NCBI GenBank assembly: GCA_913041175.1
Contig: CAJWGW010000003.1
Span: 1-36,402 of the forward strand
Direction of reading: 5' to 3'
Length of the DNA: 36,402 bases
From: an uncultured bacterium
GTDB taxonomy: Bacteria; Patescibacteriota; Minisyncoccia; Phycocordibacterales; UBA2163
Shown in pieces: positions 14,230-21,483 of this stretch (position 1 is the stretch's first letter; every line of letters begins with the position of its first letter). The position numbers were made by a program, and so were the translations under genes. Under the pieces are notes generated by a model. The model searched no databases. It saw nothing but the letters and a program-made list of their open reading frames with translations, and had not been told where the DNA came from.

Positions 14230-16164
14230 TTATTCACTATGTTCTATATCTTGCTTTTTCTTTGGAGTAATGCTGTTTAAGAGAAGTAGTTTTTCAAACT
14301 CATCGCGTTCAATTGTTTCAACTTCAACAAGTTTCTTTGCAATTGAATCAAGCGCTTTTCTGTGAGTCTTTAGAATATGTTCCGCGCTTCTGTGAGCATG
14401 GTCTATTATGTAAGTTACTTCAGCATCTATCTCCGCTGATACTTTTTCAGAGTGTTTTTTATCCGCTATTCCTATACCAAACATTGTTCGTCCATTGTCC
14501 CCTTCAAGTGCAACAGGACCCATCTTCTCGGACATTCCGTATTTTGTAACCATATTTCGCGCAAGCGCAGTTAATACTTGCAAGTCATTTGATGCGCCTG
14601 TCGTAAGGTCATCAAATATCATTTTCTCTGCCAAGTATCCACCGAGTGAAACCGCAATGTCATCAATGAATTCTTTCTTTGACTGCATTCTCCTGTCTTC
14701 AAACGGAAGTTTAAGTGTGTATCCTGCAGCTCGCCCTCGAGATATTATAGAAATCTTGTGCACGGGGTCAGCGTAAGGCAGAACAGAAGCGACGAGTGCA
14801 TGTCCTGCTTCGTGATACGCTGTTATTTCCTTTTCGCGTTTTGAGAGAATGTGGCTCTTACGCTCAGGCCCGAGCATAACTTTTTCAATTGAACGAACGA
14901 AATCAAATTGCGATACTTGTTTTCTTTCCTCTCTCGCTGCCAAAATCGCAGCTTCGTTCACTAGTGAGTAAAGGTCCGCTCCAGAGAATCCGGGAGTACG
15001 CTCTGCAATAGTTGTAAAGTTTACATCCTCGCCTAACGGCTTCTTACGCGCGTGGATTTTAAGTATATCTTCTCTGTCTTTACGGTCAGGCAGGTCTATA
15101 ACTACCCTTCTGTCAAAACGCCCAGGACGCAAAAGCGCTGGGTCAAGCACGTCCGGTCTGTTGGTTGCAGCCATCACTATCACCTTTTCATTTGGCTCAA
15201 AACCGTCCATCTCCACAAGTATTTGGTTGAGTGTTTGTTCTCGCTCGTCATTGCCACCTCCTGCACCTACTCCTCTTACTCGCCCTACTGCGTCAATCTC
15301 ATCTACAAAAATTATCGCCGGCGCTGTTTTCTTTGCAAGTTTAAACAAATCACGCACACGCGATGCTCCAACTCCAACAAACATTTCCACGAACTCCGAA
15401 CCAGAAATTGAGAAGAACGGCACACTCGCCTCGCCGGCGACGGCGCGCGCAAGTAAAGTCTTACCAGTTCCGGGCGCGCCCATAAGTACGATACCTTTAG
15501 GAATGCGCGCGCCTATATCTAAGAATTTTTTAGGGTTCTTAAGAAAATCAACAATTTCCAAAAGTTCTTGTTTTGCTTCCTTTGCACCTGCAACGTCATT
15601 AAATGTTATACGTTGTGTTTTGTCTTTTGGGTCAATCATTCTTGCTTTGGACTGCCCAAAGGAGAACGCCTGCATACCCGCGCCTTTGACCTGTCTAGAG
15701 AGAAACCAGATGAAAAATACAATAAAGAGAAGCGGGATAAGAAACGGCGCGAGATTGCCAAGCCAGAAAAGAAAACCGCTTGGATTTTTGATTTCAATTT
15801 TTACATCTTTAAGCTCTTCTAAAGATACACCATAATTTACAAGAGTGTCAGTGAGTGCGGTACCTGATTCTTTTTTTGATTTTTGTTCTGTGCTGTCAGT
15901 GTAGAGAATCTCAAGCTCTTCGCCTTTGACTACAATTTCAGAGACTAACCTCTCATTTATCTGAAGAGCTAATTGTGAAATAGCTATTTTTTCTTGCTTT
16001 GTACCATTCTCAGCAATGAGAGAATACGCCCCTATTATTATGAAAAATATGAGAAGTGTTACAAGGATATTCTGCCACAAGGACTTACCAAGTGACTGTT
16101 TGAGTCCCTTTTTACCGCCCTTTTTTGGGGCTTTTAGATGATTGTACTTTTTGTTGTTTGGCAT
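14230..16164 (-). CDS. ftsH: ATP-dependent zinc metalloprotease FtsH
   Basis: This 644-aa membrane-bound AAA+ protease degrades unassembled and damaged membrane proteins. It has a basic N-terminus, membrane helices at about 32-50 and 134-156 flanking a small outer domain, AAA Walker A GAPGTGKT (229-236), pore loop [10 protein letters not shown] (262-271), Walker B IIFVDEID (284-291), the SRH region [19 protein letters not shown] and zinc site HEAGH (451-455) with third ligand Asp527 in TTGASNDLQ. All catalytic residues are intact. It follows the tmRNA gene by 27 nt; tmRNA-tagged and misfolded proteins are among FtsH substrates, so the neighbours fit a quality-control cluster. Confidence 0.98.
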   Translation of the reverse strand: MPNNKKYNHLKAPKKGGKKGLKQSLGKSLWQNILVTLLIFFIIIGAYSLIAENGTKQEKIAISQLALQINERLVSEIVVKGEELEILYTDSTEQKSKKESGTALTDTLVNYGVSLEELKDVKIEIKNPSGFLFWLGNLAPFLIPLLFIVFFIWFLSRQVKGAGMQAFSFGQSKARMIDPKDKTQRITFNDVAGAKEAKQELLEIVDFLKNPKKFLDIGARIPKGIVLMGAPGTGKTLLARAVAGEASVPFFSISGSEFVEMFVGVGASRVRDLFKLAKKTAPAIIFVDEIDAVGRVRGVGAGGGNDEREQTLNQILVEMDGFEPNEKVIVMAATNRPDVLDPALLRPGRFDRRVVIDLPDRKDREDILKIHARKKPLGEDVNFTTIAERTPGFSGADLYSLVNEAAILAAREERKQVSQFDFVRSIEKVMLGPERKSHILSKREKEITAYHEAGHALVASVLPYADPVHKISIISRGRAAGYTLKLPFEDRRMQSKKEFIDDIAVSLGGYLAEKMIFDDLTTGASNDLQVLTALARNMVTKYGMSEKMGPVALEGDNGRTMFGIGIADKKHSEKVSAEIDAEVTYIIDHAHRSAEHILKTHRKALDSIAKKLVEVETIERDEFEKLLLLNSITPKKKQDIEHSE

Positions 16165-16191
16165 GCTAAATACGTGTTTTATTTTTTATTG

Positions 16192-16563
16192 TGGAGACGG
16201 CGAAAATTGAATCCGCGTGCAAAGAAAGAATTTAAATGATTCTACAAAACATAGTCAACTTTAGGATTTCAGCATGTGGGCTTAAAAGAAGACAAAATAC
16301 CCATACGCCAATTCTCTTGATTTCGGAAGCGCGCCGAGACGCTCGCTTTTCCTAGTTTGAAATTATTACACCCGAATCTGCTTATCAAACTTGGGCAGAT
16401 CAGACGCCGGCTTAGGCTATTGCGTAAGCTGGAGTAAGAGAAGCAAAAGCTCCTTTTACTTTAGAGATAACGTTTGCACGTATCTTTTCGAAATTTTAAG
16501 GAAGATTCCGACTTCCGTTTTGCACATATAAATTACATTCCCTTGTCGAGGCCTGTCATCCCC
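16192..16563 (-). ncRNA. ssrA: transfer-messenger RNA (tmRNA)
   Basis: About 372 nt on the minus strand with the tmRNA frame: a 5' end GGGGATGACAGGCCTCGACA and a 3' tRNA-like end with T arm GCGGATTCAATTTTCGC and acceptor GTCTCC. The acceptor pairs GGGGATG with CGTCTCC through two G-U pairs. The discriminator is A and CCA is not encoded. The tag frame lies at 16412-16477: 21 codons starting ANVISK and ending AYAIA, then TAA. It rescues ribosomes stalled on mRNAs without a stop. smpB, encoding its partner, is directly upstream and ftsH directly downstream. Confidence 0.93.
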
Positions 16564-16566
16564 CTG

Positions 16567-16596
16567 AAAAAAACCTCAAAAGATACTCTGAGGCAT
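16567..16596 (-). terminator. intrinsic terminator between smpB and ssrA
   Basis: Short stem CCTCA (16574-16578) / TGAGG (16589-16593); on the minus strand it is followed by seven T (16573-16567). It would end or attenuate smpB transcription just before the tmRNA 5' end. The stem is short. Confidence 0.6.
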
Positions 16597-16608
16597 TCTT
16601 TAGGGGGA

Positions 16609-17064
16609 CTATAATGCAATGTTTTGTTTCAATGAACGTTTAAGATCTCTTTCGGTGTCTTTCTTTTTTATTGTTTCGCGCTTGTCGTATTTCTTTTTTC
16701 CTTTTGCAACACCGATTTCAACTTTTATCTTCGCTCTTTTACTATACACTAAAACTGGCACTATTGTCAACCCTTTTTGTTTTTCAAATAGAGAGAGACG
16801 AGCTATCTCTTTTTTACTCAAAAGTAGCCGACGGTTCCGCTCAGGGTCATAATCTTTCGGAGTATTTGCGGGCTGATACGGTGGTATCGTAACGCCCACA
16901 AGGAACGCCTCACCTCCCCTAACTATCACATGCGCTCCCTCAAGCGAGCCCTGCCCCCCTCGGAGTGATTTGACTTCAAAACCAAAAAGCTCCATTCCTG
17001 CCTCGAATGTTTCAGTAACTTCATAGTTGAAGCGTGCTTTTTTATTTTTTATCAATACTGTCAT
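16609..17064 (-). CDS. smpB: SsrA-binding protein SmpB
   Basis: This 151-aa protein binds the tRNA-like part of tmRNA and delivers it to stalled ribosomes. It begins MTVLIKNKKARFNYEV, typical of the family, has ETFEAGMELFGFEVKSLRGG (the strand that binds RNA) and ends with a basic tail (KKKYDKRETIKKKDTERDLK) that enters the mRNA channel. Two upstream in-frame ATGs exist (17091 and 17073). The one at 17064 is preferred because family members start here and a TAATAT with an extended TG lies 7 nt before it, giving leaderless mRNA. Confidence 0.95.
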   Translation of the reverse strand: MTVLIKNKKARFNYEVTETFEAGMELFGFEVKSLRGGQGSLEGAHVIVRGGEAFLVGVTIPPYQPANTPKDYDPERNRRLLLSKKEIARLSLFEKQKGLTIVPVLVYSKRAKIKVEIGVAKGKKKYDKRETIKKKDTERDLKRSLKQNIAL

Positions 17065-17107
17065 TAATGTCATATTAGCATGCACAAGCACAGAAAAGAA
17101 ATTCTCC

Positions 17108-17136
17108 TTGACATCAGAAAAAGTTTGTGATAATCT
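17108..17136 (+). promoter_or_regulatory. sigma70 promoter of the small Cys-containing gene
   Basis: TTGACA (17108-17113), 17-nt spacer, then TAATCT (17131-17136) preceded by TGTGA. It leaves a leader of about 55 nt before the start at 17199, unlike the leaderless infC promoter further on. Confidence 0.65.
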
Positions 17137-17198
17137 AATGGCTCATTGAATAGTTCTTTTATATTTATATTTCTGAAATTTCATGAAAGGAAATGAAT

Positions 17199-17417
17199 AT
17201 GTGCACCGCTGTTCCTGAAAAACAACTGGAAGTATTGTGTGGTTGTGAAGATTCATTTTGTCCTCTTTTCAAAAACTTGTCAGAAAAAGAAATGATGGAA
17301 CTGGAAATAATAGGCTATGAAACAGATTGTTTTATCATTATTGACAGTTGTGAGACTGGAGCACCTGATATAAGTAAACTTATATCAGAGAGAGGTGAAT
17401 ATACAATCTACGAATAA
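17199..17417 (+). CDS. small Cys-containing protein, unknown function
   Basis: This 72-aa acidic protein starts MCTAVPEKQLEVLCGCEDSF and has five Cys in the first half (CGC at 14-16, then FCPLF) plus one near the middle. It has no signal peptide or membrane helix, and I do not recognise the family. The start at 17199 is chosen over the ATG at 17193 because the purine-rich GAAAGG (17185-17190) is 8 nt before it. The sequence GGAAAT there would pair with this organism's altered 16S tail (ATTTCC). It has its own promoter and terminator, so it is a single-gene unit. Confidence 0.7.
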   Translation: MCTAVPEKQLEVLCGCEDSFCPLFKNLSEKEMMELEIIGYETDCFIIIDSCETGAPDISKLISERGEYTIYE

Positions 17418-17421
17418 TTTT

Positions 17422-17456
17422 ATAAAGCCGCTAATCTTAAAAGATAGCGGCTTTAT
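17422..17456 (+). terminator. terminator hairpin after the small Cys-containing gene
   Basis: Perfect 12-bp stem ATAAAGCCGCTA (17422-17433) / TAGCGGCTTTAT (17445-17456), 4 nt after the stop at 17417. The following T tract (TTTATTGTAT) is moderate. It isolates the gene from infC. Confidence 0.8.
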
Positions 17457-17478
17457 TGTATCAAACACAGTGATATGC

Positions 17479-17484
17479 TATAAT
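17479..17484 (+). promoter_or_regulatory. -10 box of a putative leaderless promoter for infC
   Basis: TATAAT ends 7 nt before the TTG start at 17492. The terminator at 17422-17456 precedes it, so infC-rpmI-rplT must start here. No leader remains for the L20-binding autoregulatory structure known from other infC operons. Confidence 0.7.
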
Positions 17485-17491
17485 TTTCCCA

Positions 17492-18004
17492 TTGATAGAA
17501 AAAGTAAGAATTAACAAAAGCATACTGGCAAAAGAATTAAGAGTTATGGGCGCCGATGGCGCTAATTTAGGTGTTATTTCAAAAGACGAAGCGCTAAGAC
17601 AAGCAGAGACCGCGGGTCTTGACCTCATTGAAATATCTCCCAAAGCCAACCCCCCTGTTGCAAAAATAATGGATTATGGTAAATTTCAGTACGAGCAGAA
17701 GAAAAAACAAAAGGAAATAAAGGCTAAATCTCACACCACAGAGACTAAAAACATTCAGATAAAGATGGGTACAGGAGAGCATGACCTTTCTCTCAAATCA
17801 AAAAGAATTTCCGAGTGGCTTAAAGAGGGACACAGAGTAAAGATTGACTTGTTTCTCTTTGGAAGATATAAGTATATGGAATTCAATTTCCTAAAGGAAC
17901 GTCTAGAGAAATTCTTAACACTTATTACAGAAGAATACAAAGTAGCAGAGGCAGTCAAAAAGAGCCCTAAAGGATTGACTACAGTTATAGAAAAAACAAA
18001 ATGA
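17492..18004 (+). CDS. infC: translation initiation factor IF-3
   Basis: This 170-aa protein checks start-codon pairing on the 30S subunit. The N-domain is RINKSILAKELRVMGADG and the linker region contains EISPKANPPVAKIMDYGKFQYEQ. The C-domain follows (IKMGTGEHDLSLKSKRISEWLKEGHRVKIDLFLFGR). The start is TTG at 17492: the first residues (IEKVRIN) align with the N-terminus of known IF3 (xxRIN), and the next in-frame ATG (17546) would remove it. Non-standard infC starts are common because IF3 rejects them and so controls its own level. The stop overlaps the rpmI ATG by 4 nt. Confidence 0.96.
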   Translation: MIEKVRINKSILAKELRVMGADGANLGVISKDEALRQAETAGLDLIEISPKANPPVAKIMDYGKFQYEQKKKQKEIKAKSHTTETKNIQIKMGTGEHDLSLKSKRISEWLKEGHRVKIDLFLFGRYKYMEFNFLKERLEKFLTLITEEYKVAEAVKKSPKGLTTVIEKTK

Positions 18005-18183
18005 AAACCAAAAAAATATTTACAAAAAGATTAAAAGTGACCAAGAAAGGAAAGGTACTTGCAAGAGTCCCAGGCCAGAATCATTTTAATGCTAAAGAAT
18101 CAAGTTCAAAAAGAATGGCTCGAAGGAGAGTTGTTTCATTTGGTATGACAAACAGAGTCAAAAGCAGACAATTAAGTAATTAA
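18001..18183 (+). CDS. rpmI: 50S ribosomal protein L35
   Basis: This 60-aa basic protein has the family pattern: MKTKKIFTKRLKVTKKGKVL, then GQNHFNAKESSSKRMARRR. The ATG overlaps the infC stop (ATGA), so translation is coupled. It is the middle gene of the conserved infC-rpmI-rplT operon. Confidence 0.95.
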   Translation: MKTKKIFTKRLKVTKKGKVLARVPGQNHFNAKESSSKRMARRRVVSFGMTNRVKSRQLSN

Positions 18184-18185
18184 AT

Positions 18186-18539
18186 ATGGCACGAGTAAAA
18201 AGAGGAACAACAAAATCCAAAAGTCGTAAAAACGTTCTTAAGAAAACGAAGGGTTATCGTCATGGCCGTTCTACAAAAAAGAAGCAAGCGCATGAAGCTA
18301 TAATGCACGCTGGCACTCACTCATTCACACACAGAAGAGATAAGAAAAACGACTTTAGACGACTTTGGAATATTAAAATAAATGCAGGAGCTCGCTCAAG
18401 TAAAGAAAACCCTATTTCATACAGTAAGTTTATCGGGGCACTGAAGAAAAACAAAATTGACTTGGACAGAAAAATTCTCGCAGATATTGCGGAAAATAAT
18501 TCGGAAAGTTTTGAAAGAATTGTAAAAAAGGTTATTTAA
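18186..18539 (+). CDS. rplT: 50S ribosomal protein L20
   Basis: This 117-aa early-assembly 23S-binding protein starts MARVKRGTTKSKSRKNVLKK and contains KGYRHGRSTKKKQAHEA, DKKNDFRRLWNIKINAGAR and ISYSKFIGALKKNKIDLDRKILADIA, all family hallmarks. It starts 2 nt after rpmI ends. Its stop overlaps by three bases the stop of the convergent LOG-family gene. Confidence 0.97.
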   Translation: MARVKRGTTKSKSRKNVLKKTKGYRHGRSTKKKQAHEAIMHAGTHSFTHRRDKKNDFRRLWNIKINAGARSSKENPISYSKFIGALKKNKIDLDRKILADIAENNSESFERIVKKVI

Positions 18540-19141
18540 CTTCTGTATACTCTTCCGTGGCTTGCCTTGTCCTGCCGAACTAATTCAATTATCTTCTCTA
18601 CAAGTGTTTTGGGATCAGAATCAAATATAATTTTATCGTTTACCCGATTGCTTGCTTCAATTACATGCTTTATCACTTCGTCTGTCTCCCAATCACCTTC
18701 CAAGATTCCTATCGGCTTGCCATCTTCATATGCAACGGTAAATTCATTGATTGTGCCAATTCTTCCGCAGCCTATAAATACAGCGTCTGCCGAGCGCGTC
18801 AAAATCAAGTTTCTCCCTGAATAGCCAAACCCCGTGTAGATAATAACATCCAAATGATCAAGTGGGAGACGGTAGAACTCTAAATGCTCTTCTTCTGTGG
18901 AGGCAGGAGAAAATCCAATTGAGATACCATTTTCTTCTTTTGCACCTGTTGCAGCCCAAAATGGAAACCCCGTCGTAGCACCAGTTGTCAAAATTGCTCC
19001 CTGACGAACTATTTCTCTGCCGAGTTCTTTGCCCTTTTCAAACGCATCAAGTCCGCAATGGCCAGTTTCTGCTGCGCCTGATACGCAGAGTTTTAGTTTA
19101 TCGTGAGCATGTTTATGTTTTCCGTTTTTTTCTCCGTTCAT
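18536..19141 (-). CDS. SLOG/LOG-family nucleotide-binding protein
   Basis: This 201-aa Rossmann-like protein is of the LOG/TIGR00725 type (often labelled possible lysine decarboxylase). It shows KLCVSGAAETG, GAILTTGATTGFPFWAATGA (two glycine-rich loops), SGRNLILTRSADAVFIGCGRIGTINEF (in place of the PGGxGTxxE motif of plant LOG enzymes) and GKPIGILEGDWETDEV. The phospho-ribohydrolase motif is changed (GCGRIGT), so cytokinin-type activity is not assured; a role in binding or cleaving a nucleotide derivative is all the family supports. A TATAAT 8 nt before the ATG suggests leaderless mRNA. Confidence 0.82.
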   Translation of the reverse strand: MNGEKNGKHKHAHDKLKLCVSGAAETGHCGLDAFEKGKELGREIVRQGAILTTGATTGFPFWAATGAKEENGISIGFSPASTEEEHLEFYRLPLDHLDVIIYTGFGYSGRNLILTRSADAVFIGCGRIGTINEFTVAYEDGKPIGILEGDWETDEVIKHVIEASNRVNDKIIFDSDPKTLVEKIIELVRQDKASHGRVYRS

Positions 19142-19149
19142 ATATAAAT

Positions 19150-19155
19150 ATTATA
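19150..19155 (-). promoter_or_regulatory. -10 box of a putative leaderless promoter (LOG gene)
   Basis: TATAAT on the minus strand, 8 nt before the ATG at 19141. It touches the stop of the upstream membrane-protein gene (19156). Confidence 0.55.
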
Positions 19156-19569
19156 TCAGATTTGTTTGCTTCTTTGAAATTTCCATACTGCGTATAAAGA
19201 TGCAGTAACCGCACCAAGTGTATCCATCAGAAGGTCAACGGACGTATCAAGTGGATAATCTGTTGCAAATACCAGCACACCTGCATAAATTTCAAAAATC
19301 TCCCAGAGTACCCCTATTACAATAACCGAGGCAATTGAAACAGTGAATATGTTACGCGCTGAAAGTTGTAAAGTGAATTTTTTGGCGACACTTGAAAAAA
19401 AGAAGAACCAAATTGAAAAAATCCCAAACCAAAGACCTCCGAGAAAATGCATAAGATTGTCAAACCACGGAAACGTCCAGTACAGGAAAAACTGCATGGC
19501 ACTTATATGTAATATTCCGATTATTAAAACTAATATGAAGTTCGTTAAAAAAAGTGGATGTTTAAGCAT
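19156..19569 (-). CDS. four-helix membrane protein, YjdF/DUF2238-like
   Basis: This 137-aa integral membrane protein has about four helices (8-32, 38-58, 76-98 and 115-130). Conserved-looking residues sit at helix ends: FDNLMHFLGGLWFG (35-48), GVLWEIFEIYAG and YPLDTSVDLLMDTLGA. The combination H-x-x-GG, WE-x-x-E and D-x-x-x-D-x-x-x-D-x-x-GA resembles DUF2238/YjdF and VanZ-like membrane proteins of unknown biochemical role. A TATAAT (19578-19583) is 8 nt before the ATG. Confidence 0.68.
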   Translation of the reverse strand: MLKHPLFLTNFILVLIIGILHISAMQFFLYWTFPWFDNLMHFLGGLWFGIFSIWFFFFSSVAKKFTLQLSARNIFTVSIASVIVIGVLWEIFEIYAGVLVFATDYPLDTSVDLLMDTLGAVTASLYAVWKFQRSKQI

Positions 19570-19596
19570 GTCGAATTATTATACCAAAAATTTAAA

Positions 19597-19633
19597 TTAA
19601 AACCCCCTCCGCCAAGGGCGGAGAGGGGGTTTT
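19597..19633 (-). terminator. GC-rich intrinsic terminator of the putative ncRNA
   Basis: Stem around ACCCCCTCCGCC / GGCGGAGAGGGGGT (19601-19629, one-base bulge), followed on the minus strand by TTTTAATTT; on the plus strand it also ends in TTTTAA. On the minus strand it ends the transcript starting near 19760. Confidence 0.85.
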
Positions 19634-19635
19634 AA

Positions 19636-19760
19636 GCAGGGTTACTAAAGTATTGACCACGATTAATACCATGTGGGTGTCCTTAGTGCTGAACCAATGG
19701 CGCAACATCCTCAAGACTCCCTGAACAATGAGTAAACTAGACAATACTCTAACTAACCCT
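19636..19760 (-). ncRNA. putative structured non-coding RNA with closed 5'/3' stem
   Basis: There is no ORF here, but the minus strand has a complete transcription unit. A promoter (19767-19794) places the start near 19760; from there the RNA begins AGGGTTAGTTAGAGTATTG, which pairs almost fully with its own end CAATACTTTAGTAACCCT (19636-19653), an 18-bp stem with one bulge and one G-U pair. A GC-rich terminator follows at once. The inner part holds further pairing options, such as CCAC/GTGG around TGGTATTAATC. The long closing stem resembles the plan of 6S RNA, though it is short for one. It lacks the SRP RNA apical motif and RNase P signatures. Family unknown. Confidence 0.6.
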
Positions 19761-19766
19761 ATCTAC

Positions 19767-19794
19767 ATTATACTCCTATGAAAAACTTTTGCAA
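19767..19794 (-). promoter_or_regulatory. sigma70 promoter of the putative ncRNA
   Basis: On the minus strand TTGCAA (19789-19794) and perfect TATAAT (19767-19772) are spaced by 16 nt. The predicted start 6-7 nt downstream coincides with the first base of the closing stem of the RNA. Confidence 0.7.
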
Positions 19795-19854
19795 TATTGT
19801 TTTCACTAAAAATTTGTATCGTGCATATCTATTCGTTCGTCTAAGCGAGGTGTG

Positions 19855-20043
19855 TCGTTTGAAATAGCCTTATTCGTCGGAACGTAGCAAGTTCTGTTCA
19901 AAGGACTTCGCAGGCCGAGCGGGCAGGGTTCGAGCGTAGCGAGAGAGCGAGGCCGAGACTGAGCGCGTGCTCACGCTGGGAGTACGACGCGTGCCTTTGA
20001 GAAGAAGCTTGCGGAGTGGAGTTTATGTGTGCTTTTCAAACGA
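19855..20043. repeat. GC-rich fold-back element with terminal inverted repeats
   Basis: TCGTTTGAAA (19855-19864) is exactly inverted at 20034-20043, and the match continues imperfectly on both sides (GGTGTG / GGTATGC outside, TAGC / AGC inside). A second nested pair, TCAAAGG (19898-19904) / CCTTTGA (19994-20000), follows the same symmetry. The interior is much richer in G+C than its surroundings and contains stuttering GAGCGTAGCGAGAGAGCGAG motifs. No ORF is present. It looks like a small non-coding repeat or MITE-like insertion between ndk and the ncRNA. Confidence 0.55.
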
Positions 20044-20060
20044 GCATACCGAGCGGTCCT

Positions 20061-20675
20061 TTATTCTAAAATCCCGTCCAAATCAACATCATAAAGTATT
20101 GCTTCTTGTACAAGACGATAGTTTACCATTTCATTTTCTTTAAACCAAAGTTTGATTTCTTTTTCTGCTTCTTCCACGGAGCCGGAAGCATGAAGAACAT
20201 TTCTTACTGCTCTTCCGTCTGTGTCAGACATTACATATGAATCCAAGACAAAGTCCCCACGGATTGTACCGACGTCCGATGTCAATGGTTCTGTTGTTCC
20301 AGTAATCTTTCTGACAATACCTACAGCATGTGCACCTTGCCACACCATAAGAACAACTGGTCCGCTTGTCATATATTTTTTTAAATTTTCAAGAACTATT
20401 TTTGTAATCTCAAGAGGATCTTCTGATGGTGGTGTGAGTCCTTTCTTTTTATAATTAGCAATATTTTTTTCTCCAGTCTTTCTCATCCATTCAGGGTCAA
20501 TTGTATAATGCGTTTCAATAACTTCTGGTTTTGGAATAACTATTTTAAGACCGATAAGCTTAAGTCCGATTTTCTCATATCGTTTTATTACTTCTCCAAC
20601 GAGAGACCTCTGAACTCCGTCAGGTTTTATAATTACAAAAGTCCTTTCTTCTTTGTGATGTTTATTTTTTGCCAT
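20061..20675 (-). CDS. ndk: nucleoside diphosphate kinase, with insertion
   Basis: This enzyme transfers the gamma-phosphate between NTPs and NDPs through a phospho-His. It has RTFVIIKPDGVQR (11-23), the MTSGPVVLMVWQG block (102-114), TIRGDFV (137-143) and catalytic His162 in RAVRNVLHASGSVEEA. At 204 aa it is longer than the usual 140-150: about 25 residues are inserted near 58-90 (a Lys-rich segment with KKKGLTPPSEDP) and the C-terminus is extended. It follows map by 22 nt, in the tail of the ribosomal operon. Confidence 0.95.
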   Translation of the reverse strand: MAKNKHHKEERTFVIIKPDGVQRSLVGEVIKRYEKIGLKLIGLKIVIPKPEVIETHYTIDPEWMRKTGEKNIANYKKKGLTPPSEDPLEITKIVLENLKKYMTSGPVVLMVWQGAHAVGIVRKITGTTEPLTSDVGTIRGDFVLDSYVMSDTDGRAVRNVLHASGSVEEAEKEIKLWFKENEMVNYRLVQEAILYDVDLDGILE

Positions 20676-20697
20676 AGTAAGCTTTAGTAATACCGCA

Positions 20698-21483
20698 CTA
20701 CTCTCCTTTAGTCAACACCTCCGCATCACCTTCTGTGATTAAAATTGTGTTTTCAGAATATGCCCCACGTTGACCATCAGCTGTTTTGTAAGTATGTCCA
20801 TCTTCATCTAGAAAAACCTTTCCACTTCCTTTGTTTATTATAGGTTCAATTGCAAGCGTCATACCTGCTTTAAGTTCAGGTCCTTCTCCCTTCTCGCCAA
20901 AATTTGGTACTTCTGGAGGTTCTGACAACTCACATCCAACACCATGACCAACAAGTTCATAGACAATGCCGTAACCATGAGGTTTTACGAACTGTTCAAT
21001 GGCATGTCCTATATCACCAACTGTATTTCCAGCACGTGCCACTTTTATACCTGCTTTAAGTGCTCCTTCTGTAACATCAATGAGTTTCTGATCTTCTTTA
21101 CTTATTTTCCCAACTCCAACAGTCAATCCTGCATCCACAATAAGACCTTTGTGCTTTAGACCACAATCAAGCCCTACTATATCGCCTTCTTTTAAAATTT
21201 TTTTATCCCAATTTGGAATACCATGTACAACTTCATTATTTACAGAAACACATAATGTTGCGGGGTATGAATCATCTTTAGAATAAGGACGTATTGAACC
21301 TTGTGGCTTGTAATTTAGAAATGCTGGAATGTCTCCACCTTTTTTTATAAGTTTCTCTGCTAAATCATTTAGCTCTTTAGCATCTACACCAGGTTTAACT
21401 AATTTAACTACTTCATCCAATACAAAAGCAAGGCGTTTACCGCCTTCGCGCATTATTTCTATTTCTTCTTTTGTTTTAACCAT
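20698..21483 (-). CDS. map: type I methionine aminopeptidase
   Basis: This 261-aa metalloenzyme removes the initiator Met. Metal ligands are Asp106 (GLDCG), Asp117 (VDAG), His180 (VGHGVG), Glu213 (AIEPI) and Glu244 (SENT); His87 (VVHGIP) lines the active site. All are present. The start overlaps the adk stop by 8 nt, so the two are translationally coupled. secY-adk-map is the usual order at the end of the spc operon. Confidence 0.97.
   Translation of the reverse strand: MVKTKEEIEIMREGGKRLAFVLDEVVKLVKPGVDAKELNDLAEKLIKKGGDIPAFLNYKPQGSIRPYSKDDSYPATLCVSVNNEVVHGIPNWDKKILKEGDIVGLDCGLKHKGLIVDAGLTVGVGKISKEDQKLIDVTEGALKAGIKVARAGNTVGDIGHAIEQFVKPHGYGIVYELVGHGVGCELSEPPEVPNFGEKGEGPELKAGMTLAIEPIINKGSGKVFLDEDGHTYKTADGQRGAYSENTILITEGDAEVLTKGE

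Noticed and set aside
19636-19760. The structured RNA as SRP RNA (ffs) or RNase P RNA
   Set aside because: The conserved GGAA-capped SRP apical motif and the conserved RNase P segments are absent on both strands.
19779-19868. 29-codon plus-strand ORF starting ATGAAAAACTTT behind a TATACT
   Set aside because: The -10 is only 3 nt before the ATG, the product has no features, and the ORF runs into the fold-back element. The same TATA region is better explained as the minus-strand ncRNA promoter.
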